This document shows, in pieces, positions 49,401 to 61,500 of a stretch of 64,000 bases of DNA (within the stretch, counting starts at the first letter, position 1; every line of letters begins with the position of its first letter). Under the pieces are notes generated by a model. It had not been told where the DNA came from. It worked only from the letters and a program-made list of their open reading frames with translations, and made no database searches. Both the position numbers and the translations under genes were made by a program. Where the stretch lies: the NCBI GenBank assembly GCA_950295325.1, contig OX485804.1, positions 42,954,429-43,018,428 on the forward strand, in the 5' to 3' direction. The DNA comes from Polytrichum commune (taxonomy: Eukaryota > Streptophyta > Polytrichopsida > Polytrichales > Polytrichaceae).

Positions 49401-52400
49401 TTTGCAAATTTTGGGAAAAAATACACTATAGATTGTAAGTCTCTACATGTCACATACAACTCATGCAGAACTTGGGACCTAATTCTGTGCAATATACAAC
49501 TGTGGAAGCAAGGAGACTAGAGATTAAAGCAAACGTGGCAACCCATAGGTGCCCATCCATCTGATGTTTGAAATTGATTCTAGATTGCCAACATATCTAA
49601 AGATGGAACATTTCTCACTAATGTCATTATATTTTAACTTTAAATATTATACTGCCGATGGAAAAATATTGATTCTGCTTGCTATCACTGAGAATGATGT
49701 CTTACCTCCGGCAAAGAAGCCGCCAATTCCCCAAGCAACCAATTCGAATTTGCTAGCACATATGGGGGTGGCAACCTCATGGCATACATGGGGAACACCC
49801 GTGTTTGTAGCAACATAGTTAGTGTTTCAGCATCTTGTGTTTTGAGAAACTGCAATACACCAAAACGTAATTTGGTTCTGGAACTCCTAAAAGTGTGAAC
49901 AAGGACAAGTGACTGGAAGCTATAAAATGAATATAAATAAAAAGCACAAAGAAAACATGCAAAGAAATGTTGATAACAAAAAGATGTGACCATACTAGAG
50001 TTCGGGGCTTTGCAAAACCATTGCCTATTTGAATAGTTGAGCATACAGTAAAGTTAAGGAAAGTTTTGAAAGTTTAACATGCCATAATCGAATCACAGGT
50101 AGGCAAATTGAACATCTAGCCTGGAAATGATCACCAAAGTCTGTTGCATCTCTACCTTTTAATAACCAACAACTGTTAGTGAAATACCAATCTGAATAAT
50201 TCATGCCAAAGTGGGGAAAACTATAAACTAAGACATTCTAACCTAAAACAATAGTAAAAACCCACACCTCATGTATTCCGCCATATGCCATTAGAACTCC
50301 GAAGTACCTGTAAGAGAACCAATCCAATGAAACCCATGAGTTGACTGTCGGTCTAGCACACAAAGGCCAAAGGAGTCATAGATTTGAATTCGTCTGTGAA
50401 CTGTATGCTACAAAGATGTTTCCATAAGTTATAGAGTTTGTGCAGTAAAACACACACACACACACACATAAACATACACACATTTCCTTGCATTAGCAGC
50501 ACAGTGGCTGTAAGCAACCAATACAGGATAGCAGCAAAAAGAACTTTAGGCACGAGGGTATATTGCAACATACTTGACCGCTAATTCTGAAGTTGGTTGC
50601 ACACCATCTGGAGGAAGGGGGAATTGGGACAAAAAAGGCATGATCAGAATCTCCCCTGCTGTGGCCTCCCCATCTTTGCTTTTTCCTTTGCCCCCCTTTT
50701 TGCGCTTCATAGTTGCAACATTCTTCATTCCCCCAGCAGTTGGAGGGCCCTGTACAATGAGTAAGCAAATCAGTTGGAATGTGCCAAATCTCTGTTCTTA
50801 CACAGCCCATGTGAATTGCCAACTATAGAAGTCAGTGGAAATCACAAACAAGTATAGCAATATATATCATGAAAATACAAAGCAGATTATACCCAGTGCT
50901 TTGTAACGATCTGGGCAATGGTGCGAGGAGCAGTGCCACAGGCCGTAATAGGAGCCCAACCTACCTCATTGCACCAGGTATTGGGGCCTATTATAGCTGA
51001 TGGCAGAGCAACATGTGTCCATTACTGGAGGTAGTGGTCAAGCCATGACATGATCACCCATTACAAGTCAAATTGTGTCTCCTTGTAGACAATGAAGAAT
51101 AGACACATCAACAAAACAACATATCTGACTACTACACCCTAGGTAATGGGTGTGAGGACCTCTGCCACGAGTTGTAGTGGGAGCCCAAACTACCCAAACA
51201 TAGTAGCAACAACTTCATATTTAGTGCCTACTACAATAAATGGCAAGACAACAAGTGCCCATTACTAGATGTAGTTGTTAGGCCATGACAAGGTCATCCA
51301 TAATGGATGATAATATGCCTCATAGCTAGTCGAGAATACAAATGTCCTAAAAATGGCTTATCCTGACCACTAAAAACTAGGTCATGGATGCGAGGAGCCA
51401 TGCCACAAGCTATAGTCGGAACCCAATCTACCCAACCTTGGTAGCAATGAGGTAGATACTAGGTGCCTACTATATTCTATGGCAAGCGACAAGTGTCCAT
51501 TAATAGATGTATTGGTCATGCCATGGCAGGGTCATCCATTGACCCATCACATATGATAATGGGCATCCTCCTAGCCAATCAAGAATAGACATGTCAGCAA
51601 AATGGCTTAGCCGGAACACTACAGATGAAGCCACTTCAGACATGAAAGATAAAGGTCATGACCACATAGAAGGCCACACACTTGAGCTCATGTTCAAATC
51701 CTAAACAAGGTAACCTAGACAGCAATCACCAGATATTACAACCTAACGGTTTACAAGGAATTTCAGTAGTGGAAAAGATTATCTGACATTATCTGCAGGA
51801 ACTGACATACAAGTAGCTCTAAAAGACTACAGATTTACCATTAATATGCAGAAGATTATAATTCTCACCTTGGATGTGGCAATGAGACCCAAAAGATTCA
51901 GTGCACTTTGTCGGGGGGTGAGTAGGTCTTCCTTCCATCCACTTGCTTCATCCTGCTCCATAATTTTGTGTCAAGAGACGGATATTGCTATATAATTTTA
52001 GTGATAGGCAATATCATAGACTTCACATTACTTGATCAGATGCTACTCTCAGAATAAAAGTAGACATTCACTAGTAGAGAAGGTATTTCACCAGATCTGA
52101 AGGTAAATTCTTCCGCATATATTCATCTTCATCCTCTTCCCACTCCAAGATATCCTGCAGTGCACTAGAATTAAATTACTCCAAAATAATTCATAGTCCA
52201 AATTATCTATTGGAATAGCTTTGGTAACCAAGTAAATAAATGTATACATATGTGCAAATATATATAGATTGACACAATTCTTACCTTTTCCTTCATGATG
52301 AGTGTAGGAAAAATGGCACTCTCCAGCAAACTTTTGAAATGAGGTGCCATTAACCGCCAGCCCTGTTCAAATTGAGCAAAATCTTAATTGGTTTATGATA

Positions 52401-55400
52401 TATTTAGGTCGTCATATTTATTATTGGACAACACCAATGCACAATAAAAACTTATATTCATGAAGTTGTGAGGATTTAAAAAGTTAAGGATACGCTACAA
52501 TTGACAGAACAAAGTGACAGAGTGGTACACATGTATATTACACTGATGGACTAGAAATATTTCAGGTTAAATTTCAACACAACACAAGTTATCACACAAG
52601 TTAGTTTAACATACTCTTGAAGTATGAATTGCTTACAGGCCCTGTCTCAAGAATATTTGACACCACATCGAAGGACAATGAAATAATTCGCTCTTGGATC
52701 GGATGGAGGTCCTGTGTACATCAAGAACCCACTAAGCAACATTAATCATCATACTATCTTAATAGAGACACTTTGAACCATATGAAATCACTCTTGCTTG
52801 GAGCTCTTCTATGAGTATGATGGTTACCTTTGCAGATGTGCTCCGCCCAACAATTCTCAGAGCCGCAATTCCCATAGGAGACAAAAACCTACATCAAATT
52901 AGTTGCACTTTTAGCATAGCCATAATTTTTTTCAATAAAGTACATTATTAACACAGAAGCCCCAAAATGGCATATGCGTACATCTACAAGTTGAATTGTT
53001 TCTTACTTATCCACATGCTTCCGATGCCGTGCAACAAGGTTGCAGCAGATTTGAAGCGACCTTTTCCAAATTTTCAGTCGCGGTTCTTGCTCAGGTGAGT
53101 CCATTTTCTTCTCAAGTACTACCATTTCCAGAAGGATCATAAGATCTTGAAACCAAGACCCCAGAGATGCAAGTAATGAAGGCGGCATATGCGACTTCAT
53201 CTGTCATCCCTCCATTCAAGATGAGTGAGTATTACACAAATAGCTGCAGCCTTTGCACCACAATAAGTCATTACCAAAGCAACTATTATACTTCTGTACA
53301 CTGCTTCTAGAATGTCCAAATCTTCAGCAGGGTTCAGTGAGTAGATATTCCTGACACTCTGGGTAATCCGCAAACAAGTTAAGCAAACACACAACAACCA
53401 CTCAAATGAGTAAAAATAATTTCAAAAATGACTACCAGAGTATTAGCATGACAAGCCACATAATTTGCAACTAGCAAAACTTTATAGTTTCCAAGATTTA
53501 GTCCTGGAAACGAACCAAATAGCGATATCCTTACAGCAAGGTGGAAGCACTTGCAGAGTACAAGTAAAATGTCGTCATGCTGGGCATGCCCCTCCTCTTT
53601 TGATGCTGCAACCTGTGCAACAACAGGCTCTCGTAAGGTGAGAGTCTTGTATCTATTATCCACGTAGTCTTTGTGAGTGATGTCTAGATTCTATACTGTG
53701 GCTGCCTATTCTACTTTGTTGACAATTAAATACACATGAACAGAAATCAGTTACTATCCTCAGTGGGGACTATTTTGTTTGTTGGCAAATGTGGACCATC
53801 ACCTTAGGTTCATATTGTCAGCTCTATAATTTCAGGACAAAATAAAATTCCAAAAACCAGCTAAGTACTCATGAGAAATCTTGCAACAACGTCTATATGT
53901 AACAGGGAAAATTACATACCTGCTGCACAAGATGGTGAAAGATGCCATGTAATGGTGTGAGTAACTCTTTTGAGATGAGCTCCAATTGTACTGGGACAGG
54001 TTCTCGTGCCACCATCGGGTCCATGAAATACTACAGATCAATACAGCCTCTACCAATATTAGAAACCCTTCGAGAACTAAACCTGTGCATATTTGATGCG
54101 AGTGTTGATAGAGAGTAGAAATTGGAAGGCTTTGGTTTTTTCACAACAACTTAAAGGAAAACAACCTTGAAAGTTTAGTTGCGAGGGGTGTAACCATGGA
54201 CCTCACAAAAGATCCCTCTTGGCGTTCTAGATAACAGTGTCCAGAAGACATTGTCCAGGTCTCTATTCTCATTCATTCAAGATGGTCAAAGGATGGTGAC
54301 AAAACCTGAAAAGGTTTGATGATTGTTTGAAGGCCAATCAACACATTCATCGTTTTCAACTCAGAAGTCCCTGTGCCATTCATGAGGTCACTATTCTGTA
54401 TTGCAGTCTTAAAGGCTGGGACAAGTTCTGGCCATGTCATCTGCTTTGCAAAGTCACTCGCTGCCACCAAACGAAACTGCATACATGTACATGAATGCAC
54501 AAAAATCTGTAAGTACATCAATTAAACTCTCAAACACTAATAATGTGGATGTCAATTGAAAAGCTCAGCATTATTGAAGCAGCAAAAGTTTCCTAGGTAA
54601 ATTCGTACAGGACCTTACAAAGTGTGCCCAAAAGAAAGTGACAAACTGCAAATCTGCAGGGTTGTTTACCTTGAAACATTCTCCGAACAATCAGAGGCAG
54701 TTTGTGAAACTCAGATTTTCTGATTTATTTAGTCTCTCTAAATAATTCCATGCAAGAGAGGAGGAAATGACGCAACATACTGCTTCTGCCAGAAGCTTGA
54801 GAACAAGACTGTCAACCCGCAATAGCACTTCAACAAGCTGGTTTCTGAAGTCAAGTCGATCTCCAACCGACATATTTTTTGATTCAGCCCAATGACTCCT
54901 CAGATAGTTTTTCAAATAGGTTGCAGCAGCTACTCTCTGCCCTTTTCCTTGACCCCCTGCAATGACAAGGATTTCACCAAGATGACAATAGCAAGTTGCC
55001 GGTATTCTTCCACTAATTTCAACCTTCCTAGACTAGGATATGCTTAGATAATGAGATCAAATGAGAAAACAATCTAGATACTGAGGTTTGCTCACATGTT
55101 CAGAAGCAACAGGAAAGTAACTCAAAAGTTGAAAAGTTGAAAATAATTCAAGTACCATGTATTATATAATCGGCAAACAACCATAGCCAATACGGCTTCC
55201 AATTGGTCTAGATTTAAAGGTAAAACCCTGAAGCCACTACATGACCTTAATTTCCAATAATCTGACACCTCACTCTGACAATTTAATCGAACTGTGCACA
55301 GTCAAAGGCTACAATCAGCTGCAAAGAAGTTTCACAATATTTAATCAAATTCATCCAGGAGGACAAAGGCATACAAATACTTAAAAACGAACATCTTCCT

Positions 55401-55974
55401 TCGAATAAACCGACCCAGTTCTATAGTATCCTACTAGGAAGGGTTTTGCCGATATAGGAGAAACCATTAGCTTTGGGGACTCTAAATGGCTTTCAAACCA
55501 CATCATTGCATGGCATACCTACTTCCTCCATCTTCAACTTCATCTTTGTTCATTACTACACCCAGAGAAAATGCTAACAAAGGTGTACAAAGTTGAAAAA
55601 AGTTCACAAAAAAATGGTTTCTGTCTTAGTAGAAGGTCTCAACGTCGTATCAAGAGGGCTAGTCATGATAAAGATATAGGCTTTTATGAGTTGAAGATTA
55701 CTTCCAATTTTCAAAAAACAAACATGACTCGAACACGAACATATCATCTAATTACACAGCAGAAAGTTCTGATGGTATTAAAATGATGGGTTAGGAGAAG
55801 CTTGCCTGCAGAGAGCATGAGAAGAAAGAGTGCGAACTTTGGGACGGTTTGAGCGGCCTCCAGGTGCAATGTGGCAGCCCGCACTGTAGATTCCTGCTGC
55901 GAACCTGCGGTGTCGTTTAGCCATTCGGCAATCTGCTCCTGGCCTACAGCCGGAATTTGTACCAAAGCCTCCAT
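43418..55974 (-). CDS. IPO9: Importin-9 (importin-beta family nuclear import receptor)
   Basis: Complete gene of 22 exons: 55806-55974, 54781-54956, 54306-54476, 53920-54030, 53535-53612, 53007-53200, 52828-52888, 52637-52711, 52285-52362, 52092-52154, 51869-51952, 50574-50749, 50268-50307, 49706-49849, 49276-49395, 48602-48820, 47502-47675, 46705-46929, 45679-46153, 44924-45147, 44348-44498, 43418-43563. The phases join exactly into 1117 residues, somewhat longer than the roughly 1020-1040 usual for the family. It carries cargo (histones and ribosomal proteins in known homologues) through the nuclear pore under Ran-GTP control. Importin-beta N-terminal block: GQRVAAATYLKNYLRSHW. Other family blocks: KYFGVLMAYGG, SANWLLGELAASLP-like, HLIADWNAW, TLRRL-free HEAT helices, and a very acidic loop near the C-terminus (SEDDEDDDEDDEADES). 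The ends of exons 1, 6 and 12 were chosen by splice phase. Confidence 0.92.
45158..45650. repeat. Tandem duplication in IPO9 intron 19
   Basis: Two copies, about 260 and 230 bp, in direct order. Each starts AAATCCAAGCAA(C/A)CCACAAACT, carries GAAAGCATC(G/A)CCA and ATCCAAAACCAGTAT, and ends CACTGGTATCCAAC or ACTGGTATCCAAC. Identity is clearly above 70 percent by eye. Intronic, non-coding. Confidence 0.75.
46395..46660. repeat. Solo copy of the ~235-bp intronic repeat (IPO9 intron 18)
   Basis: Contains the same ordered words as the array at 50.9-51.6 kb: CTAGGTAATGGATGCGAGGA, GGGTGCCTACTACAGC, TGTCCATTACGAGACGTAGT, GGGTCATGAATTACGAG, GAATAGACACGTCAACAAAG. It lies wholly in intron 18, directly downstream of the exon 18 donor. 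Confidence 0.75.
48080..48560. other. GC-richer insert in IPO9 intron 16
   Basis: About 450 bp with distinctly higher G+C than the rest of the intron, containing a TATA-like GGTTATATAAAGCG near 48409. It could be a solo LTR, a SINE or another insertion, but I could not find paired ends or a target duplication. Confidence 0.3.
50451..50468. repeat. (CA)9 microsatellite in IPO9 intron
   Basis: Nine perfect CA units in the intron between exons 12 and 13. Confidence 0.95.
50905..51630. repeat. Three tandem ~235-bp units in IPO9 intron 11
   Basis: Units begin near 50921, 51151 and 51388 with TGCGAGGAG or TGTGAGGAC. Each continues through GTGCCTACTA, GTGTCCATTACT-like, GGCCATGACAAGGTCATCC and AGAATAGACATGTCAGC. 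Spacing is about 230 and 238 bp. A fourth, separate copy sits in intron 18. No coding capacity. Confidence 0.8.
53275..53358 (-). other. Possible in-frame cassette exon of IPO9
   Basis: Between exons 5 and 6 lies an 84-nt stretch with an acceptor (acccag|AGT) and donor (TTG|gtaatg). It is open in the gene's frame, phase 0 at both sides, coding SVRNIYSLNPAEDLDILEAV and YRSIIVAL. The gene reads correctly with or without it. The family position it would occupy is between CKCFHLA and KSHMPPSLL, which are adjacent in the homologues I remember, so I left it out of the main model. Confidence 0.4.
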
Positions 55975-58560
55975 AGTTTACTCCTCGTTGATGCTTTCTT
56001 CTTCTTCTTCTCTACCTTCGTCTCTGCTCTATGTGTCTCTGTGAAACCTGTTAGACTGGATTTTTTATTCTCCACTCAAAAAATATAAATTCCACATCGT
56101 ATGAGAGGTGTTGTTAAATGACGAGTTGCTGTGAAGGTGTTCTCGTATTAGTACTCATGGCGAATAATTTGGACCTGCGGCTCTGCGCATCCGAGCATAT
56201 ATTTCGAGCATCATCACTTAGCACCACATAACCATAAACATGACTAATACTACGTATTTCAAGCAGCCTGCTGCCGAGAGTCTCAGACCAATGAATCTAT
56301 TCAACCAAAACTACAGCTTCAAAACGACGGTGGAAGAAATGCAAATTCTCCCGGAATTCGATATATTTTCAAAATCCACGAAACTGTGGCGGTTCCACCA
56401 TGATCATCATAATGTCCACACCATCTCTCACTCGATTAGGGTTTGAAACTTTGGCACTAAGTTAGCATCCGAAAACGCTGGGACTAACCACCCCATTCCG
56501 GTACTCTGTTTCTCTCTCTCTCTCTCTATCCCAACCAAAAAAATCCACTCCCAAGAATATTTTTTAAAAAAACATCAATCGCATACCTCAAATACGATAA
56601 TGATGTGTCAACCAAACAGTAACATGAGTGCCTCCGAGAAACCCACAACCATATTCCTATGCAAGTTTGGCGATAGTGGCCCAGTCGGCAGGACATGGCG
56701 CCAAATTCCTTGGGCAGCGGGGGATCCCAAAACTGGCGTCTCCTCCACCCGTGGAGCTCCACGGGTACCCGTGCTGCTCTCTCTCTCTCTACTTTCTCAC
56801 CCTTTCCCTGTCTTTAGGATTCCTTCTCACTCTTTCCTTTAATTTCCTACCGATCTTCCGTCCACGTTAGGTCACCGCAACGGCCGCGATTGAACATGGG
56901 CTTGATTGAATGTCACCGATTGCTCAATGATTTTCCTGCTAACGTAACCTAACACATCGGAACCTACTTATTAGGCTACTTACTTTAGGTATTAAGATCC
57001 CAAAATTTCGATGTAAACCCATTTCCCTCTCTTTTTTGAAACCGGCAACCAGAGGTAAGTACTGTAAGTGCCTTTCCGTCCATCACTACTGTCATCTGAT
57101 CTGTCTGCTGATTGCTTTCCTGGTGTTGAAAATTGAAATTAAGCACTCCTTCTGAAATTTGAATCTCACACTGCTACTTAACCCATCGGCCATCACTACA
57201 GCACGTGACTACTGCTGGGTCATATGACACAGGAAAGTGATCGGGTACAGCTTGGAGGAGCAGAATATTGAAGGAAATTAGGAAAGCCTCGGTATTAGTA
57301 AATTCCAGATGCTATATAAGTATGGGGCATCCTCCAATGTAAAATTTAAGTACTGTTTTGTATACAAGTACTGTAACTTTGTGGTGATTATAAGTTGCTG
57401 ATGTTTCAATCTATAGCTGCACATGGAATCCACTCTATTCACGTTACTCTGAATCAACTGACTATTATAAGGTATGTGGGTTTAGGTGGCTCGTTTTTCT
57501 TGTTCATCGTCATCCATTGATCAGATTTACGCCTCCAAATTTGTGTTGCATTAGTAAATCTGTGATGAAACATTGACAAAAACCAGATTCAAAAACGGAC
57601 CTCCCCTTGTTTAGTTTTTACATGTTTGTTGATTCCTAAACTGAATACATAGATCCTCCCCAATTTTGTTCTCTACTGAGCGTGGAGTAGTGAATGAAAT
57701 TTCAACACATGGTTCAATCTCTTTAAAACATGCATCTTTATGGTGTTTGTTCTTTGATCATCACCTAACCACACGCCAATCAAATACAGGTATCCAATTA
57801 ACAAAAGACACCAATAGCACCTCCATACCTCACATAACTTAGAGAGACAGACATGTACATATAGCCTTCTCAAGTAGCCTTCTCAAGTAGCCTTCACAAG
57901 TAGCCTTCTCAAGTAGGATTAAAGATGGGGCAGAATGCTAAGTATTCTTTTGTACGTATGGTGCAGATAAGAGTGTCGCCCACAAATGACCAAAAGCTAC
58001 CAGAGTCCAGATACATATCAGATATTTATTCTGATCCTCGTTGCATAGCTCTCTATCCTAAATTTGTTATATTTCTACAAACAGAATGTAGGTGGATCCT
58101 ATAATTATTTATATTTGGAATTGCACAAACAATTTACTGACAAAGTCATACACCTGTGGAGCTGGTGTCAGTTGGCAATACCTCGCACTACACAGATAAT
58201 CCAGAATCTATATTCATTACTTCAAATTCGCAGCCAAATGAATAAATTCATTGTTTGGACAAATAATAAATACTACATAATATTGAATGTAGGAACTAAA
58301 AAATACATTTGATGAATATTCAGAAAACGCCTGGAAAGGTCCAAAACACTCAACTGATCTGACAAAATAGGGCTATTTTTGACTGCTTCAACATGAAGTT
58401 GGTGATCTCAACATATACTACAGTCTTCGCAACTACAACAAATTACTCAGAAAAACCACAGCCTGTAATGGAAGTCAAATAATACTCCCACTTTCTTTGT
58501 GTCAGGTTCACCTACGAAATTTTTCTTACTTCGACCAGTACATGGTGCAGATGGAAAATA
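55975..58560. other. Spacer between IPO9 and NodGS-like genes
   Basis: Contains the IPO9 promoter and leader (GAA-rich on the transcribed strand, 55980-56030), CT microsatellites (56511-56526, 56776-56794) and a G-box-like GCACGTGAC near 57201. It also holds one copy of the dispersed repeat (57640-57830), a short run of AGTAGCCTTCTCA units (57868-57917), and the downstream region of the NodGS-like gene. No gene recognised. Confidence 0.5.
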
Positions 58561-61500
58561 TTAGTACCGTGACAGCAACTCCGCCATGTCTTGCCTGCCT
58601 TTGTAGAACTCAATATCAGCCTTCACATTCACACAATGCAGATGAATTGGTCAGAGCATTGTAGAAATATTAACCACAGCCAAGTTATTATGTGTCAAAG
58701 GAACGCCACATCTGTGGGCATCAGCAATTTCTTTCCATAACCACATTTCACAACAGCATTCGTTTTAAAACATTGTTCACAGACGTCAACATGTGTTACA
58801 TCCCCATCCAAGAATCTAAAGAAACCATGTAGACACTATTGCCCACGATTTGCAAGGTTAAGAGTAATGCTGTACGAGTACCAGTTAAATTACTGGTCCA
58901 CACATAAATTATCCAACCCAGCTGGTATACCAGCTCGAATATAGGTATCAGATAAAGATACAAGTATATCCAGCTGTATTATGATACAAGTAAGGGTATC
59001 AAAAGAAAACTTTGAACTTGATTATACCATGATCCACTGTGTATCAAGTTCAAAGTTTTCTTTTGATGCCCTTACTACATGGTGATTGAAAGACTGCATA
59101 ACACTGGTACAAGTCAATACTTCAGCTGTCCATCAGCTTGTGTTCGTAAGGTTTCACAGTTACATTGCATATCTACCATTCAAAGCATATCAAATATGGG
59201 TCCACATATGCCAGAAATATTAGAAGTACATTTCAGAAAGTATTTAACATGCAAAAGTACCTTCCGCACAGCTGCAACAGCCACCACCAATGGAGCACCA
59301 AGGCTCTCACAGAGAACACTGTTACTTTCCAGTGCAGCAATGGCCTCCTCCAATGACCCTGGCAATCGCCTTACAGTTTCTTTGTCCAACACCGCAACAT
59401 CATCATCTGAACCAATATTCCAGAGGTAAGGCTCAGCACAAATGTAAGCAGGTGTAATACAGTTACTTATCTTTATCGGATACCTATATTCGAGTGGTTA
59501 CTGGTTTAGGTGTAGTTCTGAAAACAGATTTGTAAACATGTGGTTAAAGAGATTGGACGACATTCTCAAAATTTGCTAACTACTCTAGGTCCAATACCTA
59601 GTCAATAGAATTGGAAAGACCAATCAAGTTGATACTTTGCATTACAGAAAAGGGTACACAAAGAGAACTGGGAAAACTAAACTCAAAAAAAGGATGATGA
59701 TATTTACCCATGGGCTCAGGGGCATGAATGTGTTTATGCAAACCATCTATTCCTGCAGCAAGAATTGCAGCTAAGCCCAAGTGGGGATTGGCAGTCCCAT
59801 CAAATGGCGTCAACTCCAAACTGCTCACACCCTCCAGAAGAGAGCTCCATGATCGATTCGTTCGCAGGGGAGCTTGCAAGTTTTCTACTCCCCAAAACTG
59901 GTATTTGCCTTCACCACTTAACTGCGAGGTATCGTAGCTGCAAATATAATACAACACTCTTGCTTTAGCTATGTAGTCAAATTGGGGCTACCAATCTCTT
60001 ACACCAAACATCTACAGGTCTATTATATAAAACCCAATTTTCTCCCAACAGTGCATTCCTTCTACCAAACGAAAAGTATACATCTGAGCATAAGTCAGCC
60101 ATATTCAAATTGTGGTGTATTTGATGCACCATCAAATTATAGATTGCATCTGCAGAAGAGCAACAACCAAGCAAGAAAGCATGTAATGTCCATTACCACA
60201 GCCAACAGACACTAAGAGCAAATCTTCGAAAAGCAATCAAACTTTTGAAGATGGAGTTCATTGTTCAATCAATGGCAATCAAAGATCTATGATCATACCT
60301 GTGCGGTAGTGGAGCTGTGAATGCATGGATTGCAGGGAGGTGGTGGAAAATTCCTCCCATAAATTCTTGCCCAACATCTGATAAGCCATATTTACCCTGA
60401 GAGCCGTCTTTGATAATAAGTGCGTTGGTGTCCTCTTGCCATAAGCTCAAGCGCAGGCGTGAATTCCCTACAGCAGAGTGCACAGACCTGGGCAAACCAA
60501 AAAACATATGATGTGAATCCATTCTCATTGACAAATTGGGACGGAAAACAATACATCCAATGTATGAACTTATTAGAGTTATCCATTAACTCAATGGGAG
60601 TTTCCATCAAGAGTCAGTGCTCTATAATATTCCATTAGTTGTTTTGGATACAGTATCAATGACTTCTTTCAACTTGTAGTGCATGCTCAGAGGTAGGCTT
60701 TCAATTTGCCTGAAGAGCAACCTATAACGATAATTCAGATCCAAACTCATTCTAGCATCACTTGGCATGCCAAAATGAGTTTGAATCTCAATGAACCGAT
60801 ATAGAATGTTCTACGTTCAAAACTCCACACTACCTCCAAGAAGGCACCAAAAACTTACCAAACATGGAAGATGTTATATGCAAAACAACCAACAACTACC
60901 AACCAAAGTCATGTTGATTTAGAGGAGAACTCTAATCAAATTCCATAATTATCCATCAGCTCTTTTGCACATCAATTGCACATCAACATCTACTAACTGA
61001 TGAATTGGGCTTGCATAAAATAAAAGCATAGGAGGTCCAAATAGAAAAGAATAAAGCTTACAGCTTGGGCGCAAAAGTGGCATGTAATGAATGCTTGCCG
61101 GCTATGGCAAAGACAGTCTCTTTCACAAGAGTTAGGTTGTCTGCTGCACTGAGGCAGTGGGTGTCACCAATAGCCAACACAATTTGGCCCCCACCCTCAC
61201 AATGCATCTGGAAAATAATGCAACGAATTGGATTAATTTTAAACTTCATAATATAAAACCCTCTCCTCGAAAGCAACCAGGAGTGTCAAAGTCTCTGACA
61301 GCCAACATTAATGGAGCAGAGTGGTCATCAAGGGACATGGTTACAACAAAAATAACAGATTCTCCACTGCTTAATGTTCCCTAAGCCATGTCACACAATA
61401 CCATGCCTCTCTGCAACGCATCAGTACCAGAAACTATTCAAAAGAGGAATATTGATTTTCACCATGGTTTTGAGTTTGTAACAAAAGACCAGTAAAGAAC

